From the NCBI RefSeq assembly GCF_001723605.1, contig NZ_CP017111.1, positions 744,001 through 808,000 of the forward strand: DNA of 64,000 bases, in the 5' to 3' direction. Below are positions 17,195 through 26,675 of the stretch, piece by piece. The DNA is from Sulfurospirillum halorespirans DSM 13726 (lineage in GTDB: Bacteria > Campylobacterota > Campylobacteria > Campylobacterales > Sulfurospirillaceae). The first letter of the stretch is position 1; every line of letters starts with the position of its first letter. The translations under genes were made by a program, and so were the position numbers. The notes below the pieces were generated by a model that saw only the letters and a list, made by a program, of their open reading frames with translations, did not search any database and was not told the DNA's origin.

Positions 17195-18994
17195 CTACTT
17201 TTTTAAGCCCTGAAATAGATTGACTCCAAGCTTCTTACCAACGGTGACCTCTAGCTCTTCTTGGCTTGCCGCGTAGATCGCTTCAAAGGTTCCAAAGTAA
17301 AGGAGCAATTTTTTAATCGTTGCAGCACCCACGCCTTCGATTTGCAGAAGCTCTAAACTCATATCAGCTCCTCGTTTTTTCTTCTGATGATACGTGATCG
17401 CAAAGCGGTGAGCCTCATCCCTAAGCCTTTGAATAAACTGCAAACGTTTATCACTTGGGGGGAGTTCAAAGGCTTGGTTTTGGTTGTACAAAAGATCGTG
17501 CGCAGCTCCTTTGGAGCGGTTGGCTTTCGCGTCACGTTTCTCTTTGGCAATGGCAAGCAGATCGACCTGAACCCCTTTTTGAGAGAGCAGACTTTTGGCG
17601 AGTTTGAGGATGGTTTCACCGCCGTCCAGCACCCAAAGATCGGGAGCTGATTCTTTGGAAAAATCATTAATACGACGCTCTAACATTTCTCGCATTTGCG
17701 CGTATTCATCCGTGTGGTGAAGCTCGTAACGGCGGTAGCTGGACTTATCAAATCCTTCATCCCAAACGACCATTCCACCCACGGGCGATTTACCGCCAAG
17801 ATGCGAGTTGTCGAAAATTTCAATGCGTTTGGGAAGGGAGGTAAAATCAAACAAAGCTTGCATCTGTTCGCTCAAAGAGTTGTTGTTTTTCGTGCTGTGT
17901 TGGATTAAAATCGTTTTGGCATTCTCTTGTGCAATGGAGGTTAAATGCAGTTTTTCGCCACGTTGGGGAACGCTGATCGTGATTTTTTGTCCAAATTTCT
18001 CAGTTAAAAATTGACTGATAGAATTTTGTTCGTTAAAGGATTCGGCGATGAGAATCTGCTTGGCAAAGGTTTGATTCATCGGGTTGTAAAACTCAAAAAG
18101 AGCTCGCTGGTACAGCTCCTCTTTTTCAAAGCCGTACGCATTGTGCATGAGCGTGTGCGATGTTGAGACGATCTTTCCGCCACGAATAAACAGACGCATA
18201 ATCACGGCCGTTTTTTCCATGATTTCAATGGCAAACACATCGTAATCTTCAAGTTTTGAAAGCTCCACATGCGTTACATGTAAAGCGTCTTTAATGGAAT
18301 TAATGATGTCACGAAGCTTCGCGGCTTCTTCAAAATTGAGCTTCATCGACGCCTCTTCCATCTTTACATGTAAAAGGTTCACGAGCTTTTTTTGATCGTT
18401 TAAGGATTCAAGCGCTTCATGGACAATTTTGCCATACGTTTCGGCATCTATTTTTTGTTCACAGGGTGCTAAACAGCGGTTGATTTGGTAGAAAAGACAG
18501 GCTTTTTTGCCTTTCAAACAGCCTCGTTTTTGCACGAGCGGAAACGCCAAATAGAGCGCTTCTAAAAGCGCTTTCGCCGAACCTGAAAGTGGGCCAAAAT
18601 ATTTAATATGTCTGTCATTGACAATCTTGCGTGTGATCTCAAAACGAGGGAAAGGCTCGGAAAGATTGATCGCAATGTATGGATAGGTTTTATCATCGCG
18701 CAGAAGAATGTTGTACTTGGGTTTGAGCTGTTTAATCAGCGAATTTTCCAAGATGAGCGCATCGTGTTCGCTTTGAACGACGATATACTCGATATTGTCA
18801 ACTTCGCTGATCATCTTTGCAATGCGAGGTGAAAGATTGGGCGCGGCACACAGTTCGCCTGAAAAGCGAAAATAGCTCTTGACGCGGTTTTTAATGCTTT
18901 TGGCTTTGCCGACATACAAAAGCATGCCTTGCGCATTAAAATACTGATAGATTCCCGCATTGTGCGGCGCGTTTTTAAGTTTTTGAGCTAGCAT
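17195..18994 (-). CDS. uvrC: Excinuclease ABC subunit C
   Basis: Makes both incisions in nucleotide excision repair. The 599-residue protein has the GIY-YIG nuclease at the N-terminus (NAGIYQYF, LLYVGKAKSIKNRV), a cysteine cluster around 155-175, a UVR/UvrB-binding motif (about 200-240), an RNase H-like nuclease with DNSHLGG and LWVLDGGETIL, and a C-terminal helix-hairpin-helix (LLQIEGVGAATIKKLL). All parts appear intact. Its start overlaps the DciA-like gene by 7 nt. Two TTACATGTAA palindromes lie inside (18274, 18364). Confidence 0.97.
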   Translation of the reverse strand: MLAQKLKNAPHNAGIYQYFNAQGMLLYVGKAKSIKNRVKSYFRFSGELCAAPNLSPRIAKMISEVDNIEYIVVQSEHDALILENSLIKQLKPKYNILLRDDKTYPYIAINLSEPFPRFEITRKIVNDRHIKYFGPLSGSAKALLEALYLAFPLVQKRGCLKGKKACLFYQINRCLAPCEQKIDAETYGKIVHEALESLNDQKKLVNLLHVKMEEASMKLNFEEAAKLRDIINSIKDALHVTHVELSKLEDYDVFAIEIMEKTAVIMRLFIRGGKIVSTSHTLMHNAYGFEKEELYQRALFEFYNPMNQTFAKQILIAESFNEQNSISQFLTEKFGQKITISVPQRGEKLHLTSIAQENAKTILIQHSTKNNNSLSEQMQALFDFTSLPKRIEIFDNSHLGGKSPVGGMVVWDEGFDKSSYRRYELHHTDEYAQMREMLERRINDFSKESAPDLWVLDGGETILKLAKSLLSQKGVQVDLLAIAKEKRDAKANRSKGAAHDLLYNQNQAFELPPSDKRLQFIQRLRDEAHRFAITYHQKKKRGADMSLELLQIEGVGAATIKKLLLYFGTFEAIYAASQEELEVTVGKKLGVNLFQGLKK

Positions 18995-19443
18995 GTTCTA
19001 TTTTTTGCAATGGTCTCTTTAATCGCTTCAAAAAGCGCGCGCAGTTTTTCATCGTCGCAGAGTGTTTCAAACGCTCCTGTGGCTTGTTCTGCATAGAAAA
19101 TATCGGAATTGGCGCTGACAACCAACGCCTCTTCTTCGCTTTTTTGATTGGTCACAAAGGCTTGAACTTCGTTTACATGTAAACAAGCACACTCAGGAAA
19201 ATGAACACGAACCTCTTTTAATAGACTCTTTATTAAATTACGTTTATAATTGAATTCCATTTTGGCGCAAGGATGATTGAGTACAAAAAAGAGCGTATCG
19301 TTTTTGGTGTACACAAAGCGTATCATGCTTGTGAAGCTTTTGGGTAATAAACTGAGCAATCTGTCGTAACAACGCATTTGTTCATATTTCTTCATAGAAG
19401 GTTGTTGTACGAGATGAGAAATTATACTTTTAGAATCTTTCAT
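18988..19443 (-). CDS. DUF721 / DciA-like protein
   Basis: About 151 residues from ATG 19443. The segment KSFTSMIRFVYTKNDTLFF followed by LNHPCAKMEFNYKRN matches my memory of the short DUF721 proteins of Campylobacterota. DUF721 includes DciA, a loader of the replicative helicase DnaB in bacteria lacking DnaC. A longer reading (to 19539) would run through the lipoprotein gene on the other strand and is rejected; a shorter start at 19395 is possible. With ATG 19443 the 5' end overlaps the divergent lipoprotein gene by 30 nt. TTACATGTAA is at 19173. Confidence 0.55.
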   Translation of the reverse strand: MKDSKSIISHLVQQPSMKKYEQMRCYDRLLSLLPKSFTSMIRFVYTKNDTLFFVLNHPCAKMEFNYKRNLIKSLLKEVRVHFPECACLHVNEVQAFVTNQKSEEEALVVSANSDIFYAEQATGAFETLCDDEKLRALFEAIKETIAKNRTC

Positions 19444-19557
19444 ACGTTGATTATAGCATGTTTGGGCTTTGCGCTGCTTGGTTGCGGTTACAAAGGACCT
19501 CCTGTTTACGACGATGGCAACACAACGGCAAAAACACACAAGAAATCACTTTACTAA
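19414..19557 (+). CDS. Small LptM/YifL-like lipoprotein
   Basis: A 47-residue ORF found by translation of the gap before nadB. The signal peptide (RIFHTLIIACLGFAL) leads to lipobox LLGC, followed by GYKGPPVYDD. The pattern Cys-Gly-x-Lys-Gly-Pro right after the lipidated cysteine is the hallmark of YifL/LptM lipoproteins, which assist LptD maturation in E. coli. Its TAA is directly followed by the nadB ATG (TAAATG), so it likely shares a transcript with nadB. lptD is about 7 kb away. The ribosome-binding site is weak. Confidence 0.65.
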   Translation: MRNYTFRIFHTLIIACLGFALLGCGYKGPPVYDDGNTTAKTHKKSLY

Positions 19558-21018
19558 ATGAAAACATCGTACGATGTGCTGATTATTGGTACGGGTATCG
19601 CAGGTCTTAACACCGCTTTAGCACTTCCAAAGTCATTGAGCGTTTTGATCGTTTCCAAAGATTATGCGTGGGAGTGCAATACGTTTTATGCACAAGGTGG
19701 CGTTGCGGTGGCGAAAGATGACGCCGACATCCCTTTACATGTAAACGATACATTAAGCGCTGGAGCAGGGCATTGCGACAAAGATGCGGTCAATGTTCTC
19801 TGTTCAGAAGGTCCTGCTGCCATCAAGCGCTTGATCGATAGGGGATTTAATTTTGACACCGATGAAGCAGGCAATTTGCTCTACACCAAAGAAGCCGCTC
19901 ACAGCACCAACCGCATTTTACACGCAGGTGGCGATGCGACGGGGCGGTACATTCACCTCTTTTTAATGGAACAGCTGCCCTTTCCTATTTTATACAACAC
20001 GCACGTAACCGATCTGCTCCTTGATGAGGGAACCTGTTATGGCGCGCGTGTTTTTCACAACGATACCATTTTCAATCTCTATGCACGCAAAGTGATTATC
20101 GCCAGTGGTGGCGTAGGATCACTGTATGAGTACCATACCAACGCACGCACCATTAGTGCCGATATGCAAGGCATTTGTCTGAGTCACGGTATTGCACTTG
20201 CGGATATGGAGATGATGCAGTTTCATCCGACCGCGTTTGTTTTGGGTAACAGTGTTCGCAAACAGCTTTTAAGCGAGTCTTTACGCGGTGAAGGTGCACT
20301 GGTCGTGGATGAAGATGGCAAGCGTTTTGTGTTTGAGTACGATCCAAGAGGTGAGCTTGCTCCTCGCGATGTGGTGAGTCGTGCCATTTTTCAGTACAAG
20401 CAAAAAACACACAAAGAGGTGTATCTCGATCTTAATGCATTTTCAGAAGAGCATTTTAAACAACGCTTTCCGAGTATCTATTTTAATATGAAAAATATTG
20501 GTTACAATGTGCCACACCAGAGAATTCCGATCTCTCCAGCATTTCACTATTCGATGGGAGGTATCAAAACAGATTTGCACGGCAGGGTTTTACATGTAAA
20601 CGATCTGTTCGCTGTCGGCGAATGCGCCCACACGGGAGTTCATGGCGCTAATAGATTGGCGAGTAACTCGCTGCTCGAAGGCTTAGTCTTCTCCGAAAGA
20701 GTCGCTAACGAAGTGATCGCAACGCAAGAATCCACAAAGACGATGAAGCATTTTAGTGAAAACGAAGCAGTGTTGATGTGTGAAAACGATAAGGTGCTTA
20801 AAAATGAACTGCGCCACTTAATGTGGAATGAGGCGGGCATTATACGAGAAAATCAGGGGTTGGAAAAGGCTCTGCAAAGGGTTGAAGCGATGCTGGCATT
20901 GCCGATTGGGAAGCTTTTGAGGTTGAGGCTTTTGGTTTCACGCGAGATTATCACCAGTGCATTGAAACGAAAAACGTCTTTGGGCGCACACTACATAAAA
21001 GAGGAAGTTACACGATGA
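19558..21018 (+). CDS. nadB: L-aspartate oxidase
   Basis: FAD enzyme oxidising L-aspartate to iminoaspartate for NAD synthesis, partner of NadA. The 486-residue length fits. The N-terminal FAD-binding IGTGIAGLNTAL, the YAQGGVAVAKDD loop, the HPTAF active-site region and the SLLEGLVFSERV segment near 390 separate NadB from succinate dehydrogenase flavoproteins. It overlaps nhaD by 4 nt. It holds two TTACATGTAA copies (19735, 20590), both encoding Leu-His-Val-Asn. Confidence 0.95.
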   Translation: MKTSYDVLIIGTGIAGLNTALALPKSLSVLIVSKDYAWECNTFYAQGGVAVAKDDADIPLHVNDTLSAGAGHCDKDAVNVLCSEGPAAIKRLIDRGFNFDTDEAGNLLYTKEAAHSTNRILHAGGDATGRYIHLFLMEQLPFPILYNTHVTDLLLDEGTCYGARVFHNDTIFNLYARKVIIASGGVGSLYEYHTNARTISADMQGICLSHGIALADMEMMQFHPTAFVLGNSVRKQLLSESLRGEGALVVDEDGKRFVFEYDPRGELAPRDVVSRAIFQYKQKTHKEVYLDLNAFSEEHFKQRFPSIYFNMKNIGYNVPHQRIPISPAFHYSMGGIKTDLHGRVLHVNDLFAVGECAHTGVHGANRLASNSLLEGLVFSERVANEVIATQESTKTMKHFSENEAVLMCENDKVLKNELRHLMWNEAGIIRENQGLEKALQRVEAMLALPIGKLLRLRLLVSREIITSALKRKTSLGAHYIKEEVTR

Positions 21019-22364
21019 AAATAGCGTTCGTACTATTGGTTTTGGTAAATACCATCTGGGCATCCAGTGGGCAAGATATGACAACAACATGGGTAGGAAT
21101 TGTCTGCTTGTTTGTGTTTGTGATCGGGTATTATATGGTCGCAACCGAAGAGAATTACCATATCAATAAAGCAAAGCCTGCTTTGTTTATGGGAACATTT
21201 ATTTTTGTTCTGATTGGAATTTACAACGTGATCAATGGCTTAGATAGCAGTGCATTAACACGCAGTGTTGATCATCTGATTTTAGAAATTGCTGAGATAT
21301 TCTTCTTTTTATTGGTCGCGATGACCTATATTGAGGTTTTGATTGAGCGAAGAGTGTTTGATACGCTCAAATACAACCTCGTCTCTAGGGGCTATTCGTA
21401 TAAAAAGCTCTTTTGGCTTACCGGTGCCTTAGCCTTTTTTATCAGCCCCGTAGCCGATAATTTAACCACCGCATTGATTTTATCCACCGTTTTGATTACG
21501 ATTGAAAAAGAGAAGCCAACCTTTTTGGTGCCAGGAGCGATTAATATCGTTGTTGCCGCCAATGCTGGAGGTGCGTGGAGCCCTTTTGGGGATATTACAA
21601 CCCTCATGACGTGGATGGCAGAAAAAGCACCTTTTACGGATTTCTTTTACCTCTTTCCTGCAGCTTTCTTGGGTTGGGTGCTCACCGCATGGCTTTTATC
21701 GTTGTACGTACCTGCCGATAAGCCTCACTTTGATGTCTCAACGGAAATGCGCGTTAGCGTTTTAAAAGGGGGCAAAGTGGTGATGGGTCTTGGCGTTGTT
21801 ACCATTGTCTGTGCAGTTCTGTGTCAGCAACTCTTTAAACTTCCTCCGATGTGGGGCATGGTCTTTGGACTTTCGCTCTTAAAACTTTACAGTTACCAAC
21901 TCAAACGAAGGCATCATGAAGAGCTCAATACCTTTAAATCCATTGGCAAAATTGAGCACGACACACTGCTCTTCTTTTTTGGTATTTTAGCCGCTGTTGG
22001 CGGGCTCCATTTTTTAGGTTATTTGGATTTAGCTGTAAAATTGTATGATAGCCTTGGTGCAACAACGGTCAACATTGGTATTGGATTTCTCTCCGCCATT
22101 GTGGACAATGTTCCTGTCATGAGTGCGGTGTTAAAAGCCAATCCCGACATGTCCATGGATCAATGGCTTCTTGTGACGATGACGGCTGGAATTGGTGGCA
22201 GTTTGATTAGCTTTGGCTCTGCCGCAGGTGTGGGCGTGATGGGAAAACTCAGAGGGATTTATACCTTTGGTTCTCACATGAAGTACGCATGGACCGTGCT
22301 TGCAGGTTATATTCTCTCCCTTGTCGTCTGGTACGTACAGTTTGAAATACTTGATTTATATTAG
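21015..22364 (+). CDS. nhaD: Na+/H+ antiporter NhaD type
   Basis: Inner-membrane sodium/proton exchanger of the ion-transporter superfamily. The 449-residue protein starts with a hydrophobic signal-like segment and has about 12 hydrophobic helices. Family signatures are VADNLTTALILSTVL, GGAWSPFGDITTLMTW and VDNVPVMSAVL, the acidic and polar residues of which sit in the two inverted-repeat core hairpins. A sodium gradient fits the Na+-pumping oxaloacetate decarboxylase encoded at 51.6-55.0 kb. Start overlaps the nadB stop. Confidence 0.92.
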   Translation: MKIAFVLLVLVNTIWASSGQDMTTTWVGIVCLFVFVIGYYMVATEENYHINKAKPALFMGTFIFVLIGIYNVINGLDSSALTRSVDHLILEIAEIFFFLLVAMTYIEVLIERRVFDTLKYNLVSRGYSYKKLFWLTGALAFFISPVADNLTTALILSTVLITIEKEKPTFLVPGAINIVVAANAGGAWSPFGDITTLMTWMAEKAPFTDFFYLFPAAFLGWVLTAWLLSLYVPADKPHFDVSTEMRVSVLKGGKVVMGLGVVTIVCAVLCQQLFKLPPMWGMVFGLSLLKLYSYQLKRRHHEELNTFKSIGKIEHDTLLFFFGILAAVGGLHFLGYLDLAVKLYDSLGATTVNIGIGFLSAIVDNVPVMSAVLKANPDMSMDQWLLVTMTAGIGGSLISFGSAAGVGVMGKLRGIYTFGSHMKYAWTVLAGYILSLVVWYVQFEILDLY

Positions 22365-22470
22365 ACTTCTTGCATCATTGCAAGAAGTAAAAGCACCAAG
22401 GGTGCGCGGGCTTTCCGCCAAGGAAAACTCAGTGTTAACGTAGGTTTCAAAGCTTTGCTTTGAAAGCGTG
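22365..22470 (+). ncRNA. Candidate structured RNA element, copy 1 (before guaA)
   Basis: Directly after the nhaD stop come four hairpins: ACTTCTTGCA-TCAT-TGCAAGAAGT, GCACC-AAG-GGTGC, GCGG-GCTTT-CCGC, then CAGTGTTAACGTAG and GTTTCAAAGC-TTT-GCTTTGAAAGC. The order and much of the primary sequence match 4965-5075 (minus strand). A possible -10 (TATATT, 22506) lies between this element and guaA, so it may be an independent small RNA or the 3' end of nhaD rather than a guaA leader. Confidence 0.5.
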
Positions 22471-22528
22471 TGGTAGTCGTTTAAAAGAGTTAATTAAGTT
22501 TGGTTTATATTCAAATAGAAGGAAATAA

Positions 22529-24064
22529 ATGAAAGAAGTCCCTATTTTAGTCTTAGATTTTGGGTCACAATACACGCAGTTGATTGCACGTAAGCTCCGT
22601 GAGAGTGGTGTTTACTGTGAGATCGTCCCGTACAATGAGAAGATTGAGGCTATTAAAGCACGCAACCCTAAAGGTATTATTTTAAGTGGTGGTCCCGCAT
22701 CGGTGTATGCGAAAGATTCGTACCATCCTGATGCGAAAGTGTACACACTGGGGCTTCCGATTTTAGGGATTTGTTATGGCATGCAACTTTTAACGCAATA
22801 CTTTGGTGGTAGCGTGATTCCTGCGACGCACCAAGAGTATGGTAAAGCCAAGTTGCAATTTGAGAGTGATCATAAAATTTTTAAAGATACGACATGCGGA
22901 CAGATCGTCTGGATGAGTCATGGCGATAGGGTTGAAACACTTCCAGCAGGATTTGAAAAAATTGGGTACAGTGAAAATTCACCGTATGCGGCTGTTGCTG
23001 ATGAAAAACGTAGTATTTACGCGTTTCAGTTTCATCCAGAGGTATTTCACTCAGAGCAAGGAAGCAAGCTTTTGAAAAACTTTGCCAAACACATTTGTGG
23101 TTGTGAAAGTACGTGGAATATGGGCTCATTTGCGAAAGAGCAAATTGCAAAGATTCGTGAACAAGTCGGTTCTAAAAAAGTGTTGTGTGGCGTGAGCGGT
23201 GGCGTTGATAGCTCTGTGGTTGCAACCCTTTTAGCCGAAGCAATTGGCGATCAACTCGTTTCGGTGTTTGTGGACAATGGACTTTTACGAGCGCACGAGC
23301 GTGAGCAAGTTGAAGCGATGTTTAAAAGTCGTAATGTGCCTCTCATCACCGTCGATGCGAGTGAGAAGTTTTTAAGCCGATTGGCTGGTGTGAGCGATCC
23401 TGAGAAAAAACGTAAAATCATTGGCGAAACCTTCATTGAAGTGTTTGATGAAGAGGCGAAAAAACACAATGGCATTCAGTTTTTAGCCCAAGGCACACTT
23501 TACACTGACGTGATCGAATCCGTCTCGGTCAAAGGCCCTTCTAAAACCATTAAATCGCACCATAATGTGGGCGGACTTCCTGATTGGATGACGTTTGAAC
23601 TTATCGAGCCATTACGCGAAATCTTTAAAGATGAGGTCAGAATTTTAGGAGCCGAACTAGGACTTCCAAAAGATATGCTCTCTCGCCACCCTTTCCCAGG
23701 ACCTGGTCTTGCGATTCGCATTATGGGTGAAGTGACCAAAGAGGATTTAGTGCTTTTACGAGCGGCCGATGTCATTATGCTTCAAGAGCTTCGTGCGACG
23801 GGGTATTATGAAAAAACATGGCAAGCCTTTACCGTGCTTCTTAATGTCAAAAGTGTCGGTGTTATGGGCGATAATCGAACGTATGATAACACCATTTGTG
23901 TCAGAATCGTCGATGCAACCGATGGAATGACTGCAACCTTTGCGCACATTCCGCATACGGTTTTGGAAAATATCAGCCGACGTATTATCAACGAAGTGGC
24001 TGGCATTAACCGCGTGGTGTATGACATCTCTTCCAAACCACCTGCAACGATTGAATGGGAATAA
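22529..24064 (+). CDS. guaA: GMP synthase (glutamine-hydrolysing)
   Basis: Amidates XMP to GMP. The 511-residue protein has a class I glutamine amidotransferase domain (1-190; ILDFGSQY at the start, nucleophile Cys in [10 protein letters not shown], His/Glu in FQFHPEV), an ATP pyrophosphatase domain (P-loop [10 protein letters not shown]) and a dimerisation domain ending in the typical KPPATIEWE. Ribosome-binding site GAAGGAAATAA precedes ATG 22529. Confidence 0.98.
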   Translation: MKEVPILVLDFGSQYTQLIARKLRESGVYCEIVPYNEKIEAIKARNPKGIILSGGPASVYAKDSYHPDAKVYTLGLPILGICYGMQLLTQYFGGSVIPATHQEYGKAKLQFESDHKIFKDTTCGQIVWMSHGDRVETLPAGFEKIGYSENSPYAAVADEKRSIYAFQFHPEVFHSEQGSKLLKNFAKHICGCESTWNMGSFAKEQIAKIREQVGSKKVLCGVSGGVDSSVVATLLAEAIGDQLVSVFVDNGLLRAHEREQVEAMFKSRNVPLITVDASEKFLSRLAGVSDPEKKRKIIGETFIEVFDEEAKKHNGIQFLAQGTLYTDVIESVSVKGPSKTIKSHHNVGGLPDWMTFELIEPLREIFKDEVRILGAELGLPKDMLSRHPFPGPGLAIRIMGEVTKEDLVLLRAADVIMLQELRATGYYEKTWQAFTVLLNVKSVGVMGDNRTYDNTICVRIVDATDGMTATFAHIPHTVLENISRRIINEVAGINRVVYDISSKPPATIEWE

Positions 24065-24068
24065 AAAA

Positions 24069-24695
24069 GTGATCTACCTCTTCAGCGACACAGCGTATGA
24101 GGGGGTAGTGCATCTGCCTCTTTTTGAGATCGCATTTGATCCCACTCCGATTGATTTGAAAGGGTTTGATGGAATCATCTTTACCTCCAAAAACAGTGTC
24201 AAAGCACTTGAGCAAAGTGGCACGGCGTGGAAAGCCAAAAACGCCTATGCCATCGGTGAAGGAACCGCTTCATTGATCGAGCATTTGGGTGGTCATTTGG
24301 TCTTTACATGTAAAGAGTCGTATGGCGATCGTTTTGCTAAAAATCTCCTCCCTCTAGTAGAATCCCAAAACGTCTTTTTCCCCAGAGCCAAAGAGGTCAT
24401 TTCTTCGCTTTTTGAGATCTTACATGTAAACGGCATTGCCATAGAAGAGCGCATCGTGTATGAGACACACTGCAAGCAGTATCCTCTCTCTTTTGCTCCT
24501 GTGAAAGAGTCAAAACTCATCTTTACAGCACCTTCCACCGTGCGTTGTTTTTTGAAAAATTTCGCATGGGATGAGAGTTATACGGCGATTGCCATTGGTG
24601 AAAAAACAGCTTCTGCTCTGCCTTTACATGTAAACTGTAAGGTCGCTTCCACCCAAAGTATTGAGGCGTGCATCGCCTTGGCGAAAGCTCTTTAG
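24069..24695 (+). CDS. hemD: Uroporphyrinogen-III synthase
   Basis: Cyclises hydroxymethylbilane to uroporphyrinogen III in haem synthesis. About 208 residues starting at GTG 24069, five nt after the guaA stop. A longer in-frame ORF reading back into guaA is rejected. HemD is weakly conserved; the pattern IIFTSKNSVKAL, YAIGEGTA, RAKEVISSL, IFTAPSTVRCFL and IAIGEKTASAL follows the two-domain family. Three exact TTACATGTAA copies lie in this one 627-bp gene (24304, 24420, 24624), the densest cluster in the window. Confidence 0.88.
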   Translation: MIYLFSDTAYEGVVHLPLFEIAFDPTPIDLKGFDGIIFTSKNSVKALEQSGTAWKAKNAYAIGEGTASLIEHLGGHLVFTCKESYGDRFAKNLLPLVESQNVFFPRAKEVISSLFEILHVNGIAIEERIVYETHCKQYPLSFAPVKESKLIFTAPSTVRCFLKNFAWDESYTAIAIGEKTASALPLHVNCKVASTQSIEACIALAKAL

Positions 24696-24709
24696 AAGCT
24701 AAAATTCTT

Positions 24710-24715
24710 TATAAT
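24710..24715 (+). promoter_or_regulatory. -10 box for the 6S-like RNA
   Basis: TATAAT in TTCTTTATAATTGAAG, 15 nt after the hemD stop. It places a transcript start near 24722, just before the long rod-like RNA that leads into purD. Confidence 0.5.
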
Positions 24716-24721
24716 TGAAGA

Positions 24722-24931
24722 AGTTTAGTAATTAACTTGCCTGGGTGAAGCGACAACCGTTTTCATGAGGGTCCAACAAATAGTATATGGGAATACGTAC
24801 GTTTTTGGTGTGCCTGTGGTTTTGTTTGAGCTTTGCGAAAAGTGAGAGATTGCAGCCTAAAGAAAAGGTCGACTCCCAGAAGTTGGCTTATTAGGGCCAC
24901 TTCAATCACGGAACGCTCACTTGGGTTTTTA
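24722..24931 (+). ncRNA. ssrS: Probable 6S RNA
   Basis: About 200 nt with no credible ORF folds by eye into a long rod. The closing stem pairs CCTGGGTGA-A-GCG (about 24740-24752) with CGCTCACTTGGG (about 24914-24925). Further in, CCGT pairs with ACGG, GGTCC with GGGCC, CCAAC with GTTGG, and TGGGA with TCCCA, leaving a bulged middle and a large terminal arm. A U-run follows the closing stem. This matches the 6S RNA plan (RNA polymerase mimic), and I recall 6S RNA near purD in other Campylobacterota, though not firmly. Alternative: a purD leader regulator. Confidence 0.6.
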
Positions 24932-24955
24932 CATATAAATTTGGAGAAATAATTG

Positions 24956-26227
24956 ATGAAAGTCATGGTTGTTGGTAGTGGTGGCAGAGAGTATTCTATC
25001 GGGTTGGCACTTAAGCGAGACCCCAATGTAACCGAAATTTTTTTCGCACCTGGAAACGGTGCAACCCCACAACTTGGACAAAACGTTACATGTAAAGATT
25101 ATGAAGCTTTGGCGGATTTTGCCAAAGAAAATGGCATTGATCTCACCATCGTAGGCCCAGAGACGGCACTTGTGGAAGGTATCGTCGATAGTTTTAAAGC
25201 TAAAGGGCTTGTCATTTTTGGCGCTTCTAAAGCAGCAGCCAGACTTGAAGGCTCAAAAATATTTATGAAAAACTTTCTCTCTCGTTATAAAATTCCAACC
25301 GCTAAATTTATCGAAACGAATGATGCCCAAAAAGCCAATGATTTTATCGAAACGTTAGAACTTCCTATCGTCGTAAAAGCGGATGGTCTGTGTGCTGGCA
25401 AAGGCGTGATTATCGCGCAAAGTAAAGACGAAGCCAAAGAGGCTGTGGCAGATATGCTCAGTGGAAAAAGCTTTGGCGATGCAGGGCTTGGTGTGGTTGT
25501 GGAAGAATTTTTAGATGGGTATGAGCTTTCGTTATTTGTGATTTGTGATGGCGTGGATTATAAAATCCTTCCAGCGGCGCAAGATCATAAACGCCTCAAA
25601 GACAACGACATTGGTCCTAATACCGGTGGTATGGGTGCGTATGCGCCAACGCCATTGATTGATGATGAACTCTATAAAAAAGTGGAAGAACGCATTATTA
25701 AACCAACATTAGCGGGAATGCAAAATGAAAATGCCCCGTTTGAAGGTGTGCTGTTTATTGGCTTGATGATCGTGAAAAATGAGCCGATTGTTTTAGAGTA
25801 CAATGTTCGTTTTGGCGATCCTGAGTGCGAAATCTTGATGCCACTGTTAAAAACCCCTGCGAGCGAGCTTTTTTACAAAGCTGCGACAGGCGATCTTAAA
25901 GATTTAAACATTGAATTTTTTGATAAATATGCGATTGCTGTGGTGATGGCAAGTGAAAATTATCCGTATGGCGATTCAAAGCCTTCTGAAATTATTGTCG
26001 ATAAAAGTGTGCATGCAGGTCTAGCGAACACTCATATTTCGTATGCAGGTGTAAGCCTTGAAGAGGGCAAACTTTACGCCACAGGTGGACGTGTGCTTTT
26101 ATGTGTGGGCGTTGGGGAAAGCATCAAAGAGGCACGAGAATTTGCCTATTTACTGTGTGGGCAAGTCCATTTTGCAGGCAAACAGTTTAGAAGTGACATT
26201 GCGTATCAGGCACTTAAACATGACTAA
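24956..26227 (+). CDS. purD: Phosphoribosylamine-glycine ligase (GARS)
   Basis: ATP-grasp enzyme joining phosphoribosylamine and glycine in purine synthesis. 423 residues from ATG 24956 (GGAG nine nt upstream; an adjacent in-frame TTG at 24953 is less likely). [16 protein letters not shown] at the start, the ATP-grasp stretch [12 protein letters not shown] and the [13 protein letters not shown] signature are intact, as is [10 protein letters not shown] near the metal site. It overlaps the RDD gene by 8 nt. TTACATGTAA is at 25086 (Val-Thr-Cys-Lys). Confidence 0.97.
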   Translation: MKVMVVGSGGREYSIGLALKRDPNVTEIFFAPGNGATPQLGQNVTCKDYEALADFAKENGIDLTIVGPETALVEGIVDSFKAKGLVIFGASKAAARLEGSKIFMKNFLSRYKIPTAKFIETNDAQKANDFIETLELPIVVKADGLCAGKGVIIAQSKDEAKEAVADMLSGKSFGDAGLGVVVEEFLDGYELSLFVICDGVDYKILPAAQDHKRLKDNDIGPNTGGMGAYAPTPLIDDELYKKVEERIIKPTLAGMQNENAPFEGVLFIGLMIVKNEPIVLEYNVRFGDPECEILMPLLKTPASELFYKAATGDLKDLNIEFFDKYAIAVVMASENYPYGDSKPSEIIVDKSVHAGLANTHISYAGVSLEEGKLYATGGRVLLCVGVGESIKEAREFAYLLCGQVHFAGKQFRSDIAYQALKHD

Positions 26228-26675
26228 TGATGAGTTAATCGAAAAGTTTGAGAGTGAAAATATTACATTATCCACGCTTCAAAAGCGAGGGTTGGCGTAT
26301 ATGATTGATGAAATTTTGATCTCTGTTTTGTTTGCATTGATCTATTTTGATCAAATTCCTGATAACATGACGACCGAAGAGATGATAGACGCGATCAATG
26401 GTCTTTTTGGCTATGTCGTTGTGTTAAAAGTGATCTATCAAACCTATTTTGTATGGATGTATGGGGCAACGTTGGGGAAAATCGCGATGAAAATCCGAGT
26501 CATCTCCACCGATGATTTGGAAAAACCTTCCTTTTTGTTTTCACTCAGTCGCGCTGCCTTTAGAATTGTCAGTGAGTCCATCTTTTATTTAGGTTTTGTA
26601 TGGGCCGCTTTAAATCCAAAAAGAGAGACATGGCATGATAGAGTTGCCAACACGTTGGTGGTCAATGCACATTAA
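26220..26675 (+). CDS. RDD family membrane protein
   Basis: A 151-residue protein with an RDD domain: [22 protein letters not shown] near residue 18 carries Arg then Asp in the first helix, and a second and third hydrophobic helix follow (about 55-80 and 105-125), ending in [14 protein letters not shown], the usual RDD C-terminal motif. RDD proteins are poorly understood inner-membrane proteins, sometimes linked to ion transport. ATG 26220 lies within the purD end, and the 3' end overlaps lptD by 11 nt. Upstream in-frame ATGs inside purD are rejected. Confidence 0.8.
   Translation: MTNDELIEKFESENITLSTLQKRGLAYMIDEILISVLFALIYFDQIPDNMTTEEMIDAINGLFGYVVVLKVIYQTYFVWMYGATLGKIAMKIRVISTDDLEKPSFLFSLSRAAFRIVSESIFYLGFVWAALNPKRETWHDRVANTLVVNAH

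Noticed and set aside
22440-22470. Final hairpin of the dispersed element as an ordinary terminator
   Set aside because: The stem is strong but no U-run follows in any of the three copies, and conserved sequence extends far upstream of the stem.
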